Assembly (NCBI RefSeq): GCF_003966915.1
Contig: NZ_AP018150.1
Span: 434,001-498,000 of the forward strand
Length of the DNA stretch: 64,000 bases
Source: Mycoavidus cysteinexigens
GTDB lineage: Bacteria > Pseudomonadota > Gammaproteobacteria > Burkholderiales > Burkholderiaceae
Direction of reading: 5' to 3'
The notes under the pieces were generated by a model. That model searched no databases. It saw only the letters and a list, made by a program, of their open reading frames with translations, and was not told the origin of the DNA. Position 1 is the stretch's first letter. Each line of letters begins with the position of its first letter. The translations under genes were made by a program, and so were the position numbers. Positions 10,401 to 19,300 of the stretch are shown one piece after another.

Positions 10401-11273
10401 TGGGTCGCGTCTAGTAGTGATGATAAGACAGTGAAACTATGGAGCACATCCGGCGCGTGCTCTCTCGCGCACATCTATGCCAACACCTACACGGGCGAGT
10501 TTATTTGGAGTTTTGTGACTGATATCGCGTTTTCGAGCGACAGCCAATGGATCGCCCTTGGCACAATCGATAATACGGTTTTGCTGTGGGGCGTATCCGG
10601 CGCTCGAGCTCTCGCGCATACGTATGGCGGGCATCAACATGGGGTAATGAGTGTCACGTTTTCGAGCGATGGGCTGTGGTTAGCGTCTGGAAGTTATGAT
10701 ACTACGGTGAAGCTGTGGCATGTCTCAGGCGATAGATCTTTGGCGCATACGTATGCCGGCCATACAGGTGCGGTGAACAGTGTCGCGTTTTCGAGCGATG
10801 GCCAGTGGTTAGCGTCTGGGAGTTATGATACTACGGTGAAATCGTGGCCTGTTTCGGGCGATCGATCTGTAGCGCACACATATACTGGGCATACGGAATC
10901 GGTGAATAGTGTCGCGTTTTCAGCCGATGGGCAGTGGTTAGCATCTGGAAGTTTGGATAATACAGTAAGGCTCTGGTCTGTTCGCACAAGCGATTGCCAA
11001 GCAATACTGCAAGACTTTGGATCTATCTATGTAGTTGCGTGGCAAATTTCGCCAGATGGCACAGCCATGCTTGCTACGGGAGGTCAGGCGGTTCGTCTTT
11101 GGCGGGTCTTTTATAACTCAGGCCAAATTGGCAAAATCACGTTAGATTGGACTTCAAGGCAAGACACGCTGACTGTAACAGATGCATTGATCGAAAATGC
11201 ACGCAATTTAAGCCCTTTAAACGCTGCATTGCTAAGAGAGCGCGGCGCAGGGCAGGCGCAAATCAGTGAATAG
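7446..11273 (+). CDS. NLR-2: short N-terminus, NACHT, pentapeptide, 14x WD40
   Basis: A 1275-residue STAND ATPase of the short class. The start MLPINPSQNTQPSLSSYFSK matches NLR-8 and NLR-4. Residues 39-66 hold a beta-rich, Asn/Gly-rich segment containing MVQIGNGLMNNLVIG, which resembles RHIM-type or bacterial amyloid signalling motifs. Walker A is GEAGSGKS at 156-163 and Walker B is LILDGFDE. The domain ends with FIHKSLRDYFVARALWEE. Pentapeptide repeats start near 575 and 14 WD40 blades cover about 638-1222; blade 8 is shortened (QFDSGDNMVKLWS). The protein ends in a cap with LSPLNAALLRERGAG. The ribosome site is AAGGGG. Role as a sensor/oligomerising ATPase is inferred from the family. Confidence 0.95.
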   Translation: MLPINPSQNTQPSLSSYFSKLASYFSSTQARNYDSSESMVQIGNGLMNNLVIGTNNTANNHIYLAASDSKLLETLMLQHIFALQPSIKPLVNLDSAIEKLQKRYLEGLQEDNEIKDALSNYVAPEGMELHDPTRFDLKRKVQDFLSSDKKVLLLLGEAGSGKSTFNRDLAVSLWEAYLQGGKSKNMPIPVFIGLSSLSGPVRNLVSAFFEKQGFSKEQIKELQSKHRFVLILDGFDEIEHRQQIFYKDNELDDWKGSKIIISSRPEYLGPNHQYKFHSPGERTTLQEYRLAPFSEETIKRYIDRYSKTNSNAVWSAERYKEALEEPSLKELVSNPFLLKITLNVLPELSQRGQTENQRLTRIAIYDQFVKSWFDRSQQRLDQILELNSKERAEFKKLEREGFADFGVEYSQELALEMYQAGEVVTHYQAVTHARWKKNDTSTEADWHKRLLSNEDATTMLMRLNAPLICQNKADDSGKEYRFIHKSLRDYFVARALWEELGIDVELKQSAWFNQINIVKDPAVLQYLAEQVQLETELKERLLKVVERSKEEPELEVGAANALTILVKSGVYLSGKDFNGIRARGADLSYGIFDLTQFKGADLKETNWYRAWLRGVNLNGANLAGIELGEKPTLKIEKEVYACCYSPDGRWLAVANADGIGLYGTETLELVHTYGDRRVMSVAFSCDGQWLASGSKDSTVALWGVSDTRALAHIYRGHEGGVKGVAFSHDSQWVASGSDDKTVKLWGVSGARTLEHTYAGHKNWVSSIAFSHDSQWLASGSWDKTVKLWSVGGTKDLVHTYTGHKNRVKSIAFSPDGQWVASGSDDEAVKLWSVFDARALAHTYAGHKRGVNSVAFSPDGQWVVSGSDDEAVKLWSVGGTKDLVHTYIGHKNRVKSIAFSHDSQWIASGSDDKTVKLWGLSGSRAIVHTYHRHKDWINSVAFSSDGQFDSGDNMVKLWSISNARTLAHVYVGHEGRSRVAVSPNGQWVASSSDDKTVKLWSTSGACSLAHIYANTYTGEFIWSFVTDIAFSSDSQWIALGTIDNTVLLWGVSGARALAHTYGGHQHGVMSVTFSSDGLWLASGSYDTTVKLWHVSGDRSLAHTYAGHTGAVNSVAFSSDGQWLASGSYDTTVKSWPVSGDRSVAHTYTGHTESVNSVAFSADGQWLASGSLDNTVRLWSVRTSDCQAILQDFGSIYVVAWQISPDGTAMLATGGQAVRLWRVFYNSGQIGKITLDWTSRQDTLTVTDALIENARNLSPLNAALLRERGAGQAQISE

Positions 11274-11310
11274 CACCCGTAATATTTGACGTGATCTGCG
11301 AATAGCGCTG

Positions 11311-11368
11311 CGCTTGTTGTAGCTGTCTATAAAAAGTCTTTAATCCAAGTGCTTGCTCACGCCATTGT
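11311..11368 (-). pseudogene. Rz 3'-end scar cut by group II intron fragment
   Basis: The complement matches the region of Rz that encodes WREQALGLK-type residues, as in the other scars, but similarity stops abruptly after CACGCCATTG at about 11366. The sequence then continues as group II intron DNA. This shows that the intron fragment lies inside a pre-existing Rz scar. Confidence 0.65.
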
Positions 11369-11369
11369 G

Positions 11370-12045
11370 GTGTTGACTACCTTTGACGGACACTTTTACA
11401 CTATTTAAAATCAGTCTGATGCACTTCGTGTGCAGAATGCCTTGCGCAAACGATTGGAGAAATTTGGTCTGGCGCTCGAACCGACCAAGACCAAGCTCGT
11501 TGCCTTTGGTCGTTTTGCCCAACGGTACGCAAGCCATCACGGGAAGCGGCGTCCGGAGACGATTTACTTTCTGGGCTTCACCCTGTACTGCACGCGTAAC
11601 CTGAAAGGCAATTTCAAGATAGAGATGCGCACAGAAAAGTTTCGCTCCGTCGTAGTCTGGTTAGTTTGCAAGACCTGATGCGTCAAGTGAGGCATTTATC
11701 GATTCGGGAACAAGCTGAAAAGCTCAATCGGGTATTACGCGGCCACTATGGCTACTATGGTATTACCGGGAACTTCCGGGCGTTAAAAGGTACATAGAGC
11801 GGTGGAGCGGTACTGGCGTAAGCTGCTAAGCAGCCGGAGCCGTGCAGGCGGCATTACCTGGGAAGTATTCCAGGAAATCAAGAAGCGATTTCTATTAATG
11901 CGACCAAAGCTGCATCTTCCCTATCGGGCGCTGCAAGCTATCGCGGTGCTGTGAATCAACTGCTAAAGAGCGTAGTGCGGGAAATCCGCACGCTACGTTC
12001 TGTGGGAACCGGGGGCGAGTGACTGCCTCCGGTCAACCCGGTCTG
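11370..12045 (+). mobile_element. Group II intron 3' fragment with decayed maturase
   Basis: The plus strand encodes the C-terminal part of a group II intron reverse transcriptase/maturase: LRKRLEKFGLALEPTKTKLV and ETIYFLGFT in one frame (about 11413-11678), then in shifted frames LNRVLRGHYGYYGITGNFRAL and LPYRALQAIAVL before a stop near 11954. The X/maturase region is therefore present but broken by a frameshift and a stop codon. The 5' half of the intron and the polymerase core are missing. It is followed by a domain V-like hairpin at 11968-12000 and a GC-rich hairpin typical of domain VI. The element cannot move on its own. Confidence 0.8.
11968..12000 (+). ncRNA. Group II intron domain V
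   Basis: A 33-base hairpin begins GAGC and ends GTTC, with a GAAA tetraloop between GTGCGG and CCGCAC. This matches the domain V consensus, including the AGC catalytic triad. It lies a few bases after the end of the maturase reading frame, the normal position. Because the 5' intron domains are gone it is presumably inactive here. Confidence 0.8.
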
Positions 12046-12223
12046 ATGGTGAAATTCCATCGGTCTACTCACCAACTTCGAATAAAAGTCGAATACTTTG
12101 GAAAGTTTTGGCGTTGTTTATGTGCCAGCTTTGAGCAGGAAGTTTTATTCAGCGAAAGTTGGATTCTTAGTGGGTAGTGAGGTATTCAGCAGATCAACAA
12201 ATTATTAGAGAGGAGCGACCAAC
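12046..12223 (+). promoter_or_regulatory. Spacer and leader of NLR-3
   Basis: After the intron end, the segment from TTTTATTCAGCGAAAG (about 12143) to the ATG aligns with the leaders of NLR-2 and NLR-8, although the inverted repeat is degraded. A strong ribosome site AGAGGAG lies about 10 bases before the start codon. The first 100 bases of the spacer show nothing recognisable. Confidence 0.4.
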
Positions 12224-15200
12224 ATGTTTCCTATTTCAGAGGCACGATCAGTAACGCAAAACAGCTATGGCTTGATTAATATCTCAGTCTATGGTGCGCA
12301 TAATGAATCTACAGTGAATTTCGACGCGAGGGCATTAGATCCTAAGGTAGTAGAAGCTTTAATGCAAAGCTTTGAAAAGAGCCAAGAAAATCAGAGGAAG
12401 GCGCTCCAACCTATACTCGAACCTCTTGCCAAACTCGGCGTCGATGCCGATAGATTCAAGCAAACGTATAAAAGCCATTTAGAGCGTAGCGGCGAAGTGG
12501 ATGTGCTGTCGATGTATGTTCCGGTACAGGGTATAAAGAAAGGCCAACAAGGAGAAGAGACGGTAGAGCTTGAAGCAGAATTAGAACGATTCTTTGCTTC
12601 AGAGGCGACGGTATTTTTATTGCAGGGCGTAGCGGGCACAGGGAAATCGACCTTTAATCGACATTTAGCCCTCAAAAAGCTAGAGGATTATCAACGTCTG
12701 TCCCAAACCCAAAACGATCCGCCTCTAGTCTTTTTTATCGAACTGAGAAGCATTGAGAATCCGAATAAGCAGGTTATTGAACAATTTTTGCAGGGCCAAG
12801 GTTTTGCATCGGAGCAAATTGAATTATTACGGACTCACCTACACCAACGCTGTATTTTTATTTTTGATGGCTATGATGAGATCAAGGAAAGGAACCGTAA
12901 TTTTTATGATTTGAATGAATTATGGCAGTGGGAAAAGGCCAAGTTTGTGATTACCAGCCGACCTGAGTATCTGGATACGAATTATCAAGCGTATTTCCGC
13001 CCTAAAAAAGCAGCGCCTGATGCACTTTGGGAAGCCAGGATGGCTCCATTCTCTGCCCAGCAAAGGTCGAATTACATTGAGAATTATGTCAACAAAAGCA
13101 ATCCTCCGTGGACTGTAGAACAGTATGAGCAGGCATTTAACGAGTTGACCACTTTAAGCAAGGAACTAGAACGTCCTGTTGTGTTGCGGATGCTCTTGCA
13201 AATCCTGCCTGAACTGGGGGAAATGAACCCAAACCAGAAAGCCTTAACGCTCGGTGCGATTTATGAACACTACTTTCAGAAATGGTGGGGAAACTGGCAG
13301 ACTCGCTTGGGGGCTATCGCATTAACACCGAATGAAGAAGAAGCCAAACAAGAGCTTTCTGAATGCGAAGGCGGGTTTATACAGCAAGGCTTTACTTATA
13401 TAGAAAGTTGCGCCGTGGAGCTGACTAAAGCGGGGCTGACCTCGGCTCAGGATCACCCCAATTTTAAAAAACGAAACCGAGAAGTGCACGAAGTTTTTTT
13501 TACGGGAGGGGCGAGGACTCGACTACTGCGTTTTAACGCGCCATTCCAAATGAAGCAGAAGCAGCACTATGAATTTTCGCATAAGTCGATGCAGGAATAT
13601 TTAGTGGCTCGAGCTATTTGCGCGCCTGATTTTGAAGCGATAGAACCTCATCCAGAAGATGTACTAAATCAGCTTTCGTTGGTTAAAGAGCCGGTTATTT
13701 TGGATTTTCTGGTTGAGCGGGTTAAAGGAAAACCGCAGTTTAAGGCGTACCTCCATGCATGGATAGAAGCCTCTAAAGATTCTAATGCGGTGAATTTAGG
13801 AGCAGCGAATGCGATGACGGTTCTGGTCAGAGCATGGGTACAGTTTTGGAAGATGAATTTAAATGGAATCCGGATACCTGGGGCAGATTTGAGTCATGGT
13901 GTATTTGATTCAGCACAGTTGCAAAGGGCGGATTTAAAAGGGGTTAGGGCATACAGTGCTTGGTTTCGCGGAGCCGATATGTCCGACGCAAACTTGGCTG
14001 GTATCGAATTTGGAGAAAAACCAGCCTTAGAAATGGATAGTGCTGTTTGGGCTTGTTGCTACTCGCTAGATAATTGCTGGCTGGCGGTCGGTACAAGAGG
14101 AGGTGACATTTATTTATATGATACGCAAGCGCTAGAACCCAGCTATACCCTAAAGAGGCCGCTTACTGGTTCTCGCCGTTGGATAAACGGCATCGCGTTT
14201 TCGCCAAATAGTCAATGGATGGTATCGGGTAGCGGTGACGGACTTGTAAAACTATGGTCAGTTAGCACGGGTCAGTTGGAACGCAAGTTTAACGGACATA
14301 GCGATGAAGTTTTAAGTGTTGAGTTTTCGCCGGATGGTCAGTTACTTGCCTCGGGCAGTGTTGATAAAAGTGTGAAATTATGGTCAATCAATACGGGCAC
14401 ACTTCAATACACATTTGAAGGGCACAACGCTATGGTGCAGAGTATTGTATTTTCGCCGGATGGCCAACGGCTTGTCTCAGGTAGCAAAGATCAAACTATC
14501 AAATTATGGGCGGTCCGAATGCCCAAACTTGAGTGTACGCTTGAGTTTGGCGAGATAGTATTGGGTGTATCACTCTCGTCAGACGGCAAATGGCTAGCAT
14601 CTGGAGGAGTGGATAGTACAGTAAAGTTATGGACACTATCCAGCACAGGAGCACAGCTGCATCAAACTCTTAAACATGACGGTATAGTGAAGTGTGTATT
14701 AATTTCATCAGAGAGTAAATGGTTGGTGACCGGTGCCTTCGATAATAAGGTGAGGCTATGGAAGCTGGTCAGTACAGGTGCGCTATTGCATCAGACCTTT
14801 GAATGGCATAGCGATAAAGTGATGTGTATCTCAATGTCATCAGATCGTCGATGGATAGTATCTGGGAGTGATGACAAGACAGTTAAATTTTGGAGAGTAA
14901 CCGGTACGGAATGGAGGGGGCATAGTCCGCGTGATGGGCATAGTGATCTGGTGTCGAGTATGTCGATCTCTTCAGATAGCAAATGGTTAGCGACCGGTAG
15001 CTGGGATAAAACAGTGAAGCTGTGGGCATTATCTAGTACAGGTGCACAGTTGCATCAAACGTTTAATGATCATGGTGATTCGGTACGAAGTGTTTTGATT
15101 TCACCAGACGGCAAGTGGTTAGCATCTGGGAGCGAAGATAAAACAGTTAAGCTATGGGAGCTAATAAGCACAGGCACGCGTTTGCATCAGACACTTGATG

Positions 15201-16033
15201 CGCATAGTGATGGAGTGTCAAGTATATCGATTTCTCCAGATAATAAATGGCTAGCGACTGGTGGTTGGGATGGAATAATAAAATTATGGACATTATCCAG
15301 TGCAGGTGCGCAGTTGCATCAAACGCTTAATGAGCATAGGGACTTGGTGCGAAGTATGTCTTTCTCACCAGATGGCAGGTGGTTAGCGTCTGGGAGTAAA
15401 GATAAAACAGCGAAGCTGTGGATGTTAAGTAAAACAGGTCTGCGTTTGTATCAAACTCTTGTTGGACACAGTGGGCCAGTGTGGAGCTTGTCAATCTCCT
15501 CAGATAGCAAGTGGTTAGCGACCGGTAGTTGGGATGGAACAGTGAAACTGTGGGGATTAGACAAAATAGGCGCGCAGTTATGTCAAACATTTGGTGGGCG
15601 GCATAGGGAAGCGCTAGAAGATGGGGTAGCGCGTAGGAACGGAGTATTAAGTGTATCAATCTCGCCAGATAACAAATGGTTAGCATATGGAGGGTGGAAT
15701 AAAAAAGTGGAACTGCAGTCATTAGATACAGCAGAATATCAAGTGATAACTCGAGGTTTTGTTGGATCTATTTTTTCAATCATTTGGCAAAAGACAGACG
15801 GAGGCTTGACCAGAATCTTGATCGGTGGCGAGAGTGTTCTTCGCATTTTTCAACTAGAACGTAAAGTAAATTACTGGGCAGCCAGCTTAGTCTGGACCTC
15901 TCATCAAAACCAACTATCTGTAACCGATCTATTGCTTCGAGGTGTACAGGGGTTAAGTTCAGAGAATATTCACTTGTTAATTCAAAAGGGAGCAACACAA
16001 GTCAGTGAGCCTACGTCCGCACCTAAAGCCTGA
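12224..16033 (+). CDS. NLR-3: short N-terminus, NACHT, pentapeptide, 14x WD40
   Basis: A 1269-residue STAND ATPase. Its N-terminus is the shortest of the family: the MLPINP-type opening is missing and the beta-rich segment (QNSYGLINISVYGAHNEST) begins near residue 12. Walker A is GVAGTGKS at 135-142, Walker B IFIFDGYDE, and the winged-helix end carries SHKSMQEYLVARAI. Pentapeptide repeats start near 544. Fourteen WD40 blades occupy about 604-1212; several have an unusual ISS(D/E)SKWLATG strand in place of FSPDG. The cap ends with LLIQKGAT. It is the most divergent of the short class. Function as a sensor ATPase is inferred. Confidence 0.95.
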   Translation: MFPISEARSVTQNSYGLINISVYGAHNESTVNFDARALDPKVVEALMQSFEKSQENQRKALQPILEPLAKLGVDADRFKQTYKSHLERSGEVDVLSMYVPVQGIKKGQQGEETVELEAELERFFASEATVFLLQGVAGTGKSTFNRHLALKKLEDYQRLSQTQNDPPLVFFIELRSIENPNKQVIEQFLQGQGFASEQIELLRTHLHQRCIFIFDGYDEIKERNRNFYDLNELWQWEKAKFVITSRPEYLDTNYQAYFRPKKAAPDALWEARMAPFSAQQRSNYIENYVNKSNPPWTVEQYEQAFNELTTLSKELERPVVLRMLLQILPELGEMNPNQKALTLGAIYEHYFQKWWGNWQTRLGAIALTPNEEEAKQELSECEGGFIQQGFTYIESCAVELTKAGLTSAQDHPNFKKRNREVHEVFFTGGARTRLLRFNAPFQMKQKQHYEFSHKSMQEYLVARAICAPDFEAIEPHPEDVLNQLSLVKEPVILDFLVERVKGKPQFKAYLHAWIEASKDSNAVNLGAANAMTVLVRAWVQFWKMNLNGIRIPGADLSHGVFDSAQLQRADLKGVRAYSAWFRGADMSDANLAGIEFGEKPALEMDSAVWACCYSLDNCWLAVGTRGGDIYLYDTQALEPSYTLKRPLTGSRRWINGIAFSPNSQWMVSGSGDGLVKLWSVSTGQLERKFNGHSDEVLSVEFSPDGQLLASGSVDKSVKLWSINTGTLQYTFEGHNAMVQSIVFSPDGQRLVSGSKDQTIKLWAVRMPKLECTLEFGEIVLGVSLSSDGKWLASGGVDSTVKLWTLSSTGAQLHQTLKHDGIVKCVLISSESKWLVTGAFDNKVRLWKLVSTGALLHQTFEWHSDKVMCISMSSDRRWIVSGSDDKTVKFWRVTGTEWRGHSPRDGHSDLVSSMSISSDSKWLATGSWDKTVKLWALSSTGAQLHQTFNDHGDSVRSVLISPDGKWLASGSEDKTVKLWELISTGTRLHQTLDAHSDGVSSISISPDNKWLATGGWDGIIKLWTLSSAGAQLHQTLNEHRDLVRSMSFSPDGRWLASGSKDKTAKLWMLSKTGLRLYQTLVGHSGPVWSLSISSDSKWLATGSWDGTVKLWGLDKIGAQLCQTFGGRHREALEDGVARRNGVLSVSISPDNKWLAYGGWNKKVELQSLDTAEYQVITRGFVGSIFSIIWQKTDGGLTRILIGGESVLRIFQLERKVNYWAASLVWTSHQNQLSVTDLLLRGVQGLSSENIHLLIQKGATQVSEPTSAPKA

Positions 16034-16073
16034 TCGGACTCTATAACGACTTGGTGGAAGCATTGATTGCGAA

Positions 16074-16210
16074 GCTTGCTGCAATTGCTGATAAAACGTT
16101 CTCAGTCCAAACACCCGCTCGCGCCAATGCCAGTAGACGCTGGTGTTATAGGCGTTGACTTTGGCAATTTCAGCAAGCGCAATTCCGGTGGGCTCTCGGT
16201 CAAATTCGGG
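16074..16210 (-). pseudogene. Rz 3'-end scar (between NLR-3 and NLR-4)
   Basis: The complement again encodes the Rz C-terminal region, with codons for LAEIAKVNA and W-REQVFGL-type residues, ending at the FDR codons near 16205 as in the other scars. The breakpoint towards the NLR-4 leader is at the same place as in the scars at 7117 and 46571, supporting one common duplication unit. Confidence 0.7.
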
Positions 16211-16378
16211 AATCTAAATAGAAGTCAAAATAGCGAGATCGCTTTCAGAGTTTTTGATATTGCTAACCCTGTCGTAGTTTGTGGCGGATGGGCTTTATCC
16301 AGTGAAAGTGGGACTTTAATCAATAGTAAGTAATGTGCTCACAGATAGGAATGTGAGCTATAGAGGAAAATAACTAGC
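16211..16378 (+). promoter_or_regulatory. Leader of NLR-4
   Basis: It shares GAATC-AAATAGAAG-TCAAAA, GATATTGC and TTTATCCAGTGAAAG with the NLR-2 and NLR-8 leaders, then diverges. The ribosome site is AGAGGAAAA before the ATG at 16379. A separate inverted repeat, GCTCACA-gataggaa-TGTGAGC (about 16333-16354), lies between; this could be an operator or an RNA hairpin and has no counterpart in the other leaders. Confidence 0.4.
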
Positions 16379-19300
16379 ATGTTGCCGATTAATCCAAACC
16401 AAACTCAACCTTCTTTATCTTCATATTTTTCTCAAATCTCTTCGGCTTTTGCGGATGCGGCACGGACCGATTCAACGGATAGGTTGTATGAGCCAGCGGG
16501 ATCCGTCATGCAAGTTAACTATGGCTTGATTAATATTCCAACCGTTGGTTCGCATAACGAAATTACAGTGCATTACCACTCAACGGGCTCAGATGCTGAA
16601 TTATTACGAGAAATCCTGAGGCCACTGCAATGTATGGCGATGCAACCGAATAATGCACCACTAGCTAGTTTAGGTATTGAGGGGTTGCAGAAAAAATATT
16701 TAGAAAGCCTGCAAAAAGACAGAGAAATCAAAGATGCGTTGGCAATGTACATTGCGCCAGAATGCACCTCAATTACGAATATAAGAGAGCGCTTTAGCCT
16801 GGAAGAGAGGGTGAGAGATTTCTTAGTTTCAAAAGAAAAGAAAGTACTGCTTTTGTTGGGTGTGGCTGGCTCTGGTAAATCAACGTTTAACCGGTATTTG
16901 GCGCGAAGCTTATGGGAGGCCTATAACAAGGAAGCTAATAAATCTGGCCAGACACCGATCCCATTATTTATTTCGCTATCGAGCTTAAAGGAGCCGAATG
17001 CCAATCTTGTTTCAGAGTACCTAAAAAAAGAGGGGTTTACAGAGGGCCAGATAATGGATTTAAAAGCGAACTATCGCTTTATATTTATTCTAGATGGCTA
17101 CGATGAGATTAAAGAGCGAACCCGTCTTTTCTATGCTGAAAATGAACTGGATGAATGGCAAGCCAAAGTAATTGTTACTAGTAGGCCAGAATATTTGGGC
17201 GACCGATATGAACGCCAGTTTCACCCAAAAGGTCAGGCGTATCTGCTTCAAACTTATCAACTCGCCCCATTCTCTGATTTATCGATTGAAGAATATGTAA
17301 ACAAATATAAGAGCACATACCCAGAATTGGGAAAGAGAGTCTCAGGGTATGAAGAAATTTTAGAGCGATCTGAAGTCAAAGAGCTGATACGCAATCCTTT
17401 TTTACTCAAGTTGTCCTTGAGCGAATTGCCAGCTTTGGCCGAGAAATACAAGGATAGCAATCAACATATTACTCGGCTTGCATTATATGATCAATTTATG
17501 GAGAGCTGGTTTGAGCGTTCGCAAGATCGTTTGAGCGGCATTCGCTTAACTGACGCAGAACAGAAGGCATTTCATTTTCTAAATAAAGCTTTTATTAAGC
17601 ATGGCACAAAATTCAGCAAAGATTTGGCGATAGAGATGTATCAGGCTGGATTGGTGCACGTGACGTATTCGGAACTGCTTTCTTATGACGAATCTAATGC
17701 GGTGACACAAGATTGGCGAGATAAATTTTTAAGTGACAATAACGAAAAAATTAAATTATTACGCTTTAATGCACCGCTGATTTGCCGAGATGATCAATAT
17801 GAGTTTATCCATAAATCGGTCCAGGATTATTTGGTGGCGCGAGTGCTATGGGAGGAACTGGGCACTAGCGGCCGAATGGATCCCATTGCTTGGCTAAATA
17901 GATTAAATATCGTGAACGATCCCGCAGTATTGCAGTTTTTAACAGAACGTGTATGGCAAGAGGCGCAATTAAAAAGCCGGCTTTTAAGCGTAGTTGAACA
18001 ATCTAAAGGGGAGGAAGATACTCAATTTGAGAGAGGGGCGGCGAATGCAATCACGGTCCTGGTTAAGGCAGGGGTGTCGTTTAAGGGAATGGACTTAAAG
18101 GGGATTCGGATCGCTGGTGCAGATCTAAGCTATGGCATGTTTGATTCAGCGCAGTTGGAAAAGGCGGATTTAAGTGAGGTCAAACTTCGCAAAAGTTGGT
18201 TGCGAGAAGCGAATTTAAGCGGAGCGCAGATGGCTGGGGTGCAGTTTGGTGAATGGCCATATTTGCAAGAGGAGAGCCCAGTGCGTTCCTGCGCTTATGC
18301 GCCGGATGGTCAAACCTATGCTGTAGGGCTTGGGAGCGGTCAGGTCAACGTATATAAGACCTCGAACTGGGAAAAAATTTATACCTTGGAAGGGCACACA
18401 GATGCAGTTTGGAGCGTAGCGTATTCGCCTCGAGGAAATCAGCTAGCTTCGGGGGGCGAGGACGAGACAGTGCGGTTGTGGGATGTAATGAGCGGAGCGC
18501 CGTTGCAGAGGTTAGAAGGAGAAGCTCGTGCATATGGAGTCCTGAGCGTAGTGTATTCGCCACGAGGAGATCAGTTAGCGTCGGGGAATGCTGACAAGAC
18601 GGTGCGGTTGTGGGATGTAGAAAGCGGAGCGCTGCTGCAAAAGTTAGAAGGGCATACAGATTTTGTTTTGAGCGTAGCGTATTCGCCGCGAGGAGATCAA
18701 CTAGCATCGGGGGGGCGTGATAGGATGGTGCGGCTGTGGGATGTAGAAAGCGGAGTGCCGCAGCAGAAGTTAGAAGGGCATACGGCTGCGGTTTATAGCG
18801 TAGCGTATTCTCCGAGAGGAGATCAGCTAGTGTCGGGGAGTAATGACTGGACGGTGCGGCTGTGGGATGTAGAAAGCGGAGCGCTGCTGCGGAAATTAGA
18901 AGGGCATGTCTCTGGAGTTTCTAGCGTAGCGTATTCCCCACGAGGAGATCAACTAGCGTCGGGGAGTGATGACAAAACGGTGTGTCTGTGGGATGTAGAA
19001 AGTGGAGCGCTACAACAGAAGCTAGAGGGGCATACGAATGCAGTTGATAGTGTAGTGTATTCTCCGCGAGGAGATCAGCTAAGTTCGGGGGGGTGGGACA
19101 AGACGGTACGCCTTTGGGATGTGGGAAGCGGAGTGCCGGTACAAAAGTTAAAAGGGCATACCGCTGGAGTTTTTGGCGTAACGTATTCGCCACGAAGAGA
19201 TCAGCTAGCGTCGGGAAGTTTAGATAAGACGGTGCGTTTGTGGGATGTAAAAAGCGGAACGCAGCTGCAAAAGTTAGAAGGGCATACAGATTTTGTTTTG

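Noticed and set aside
16067-16333. 88-residue plus-strand frame before NLR-4
   Set aside because: It lies over the antisense of an Rz scar and the shared leader; not a gene.
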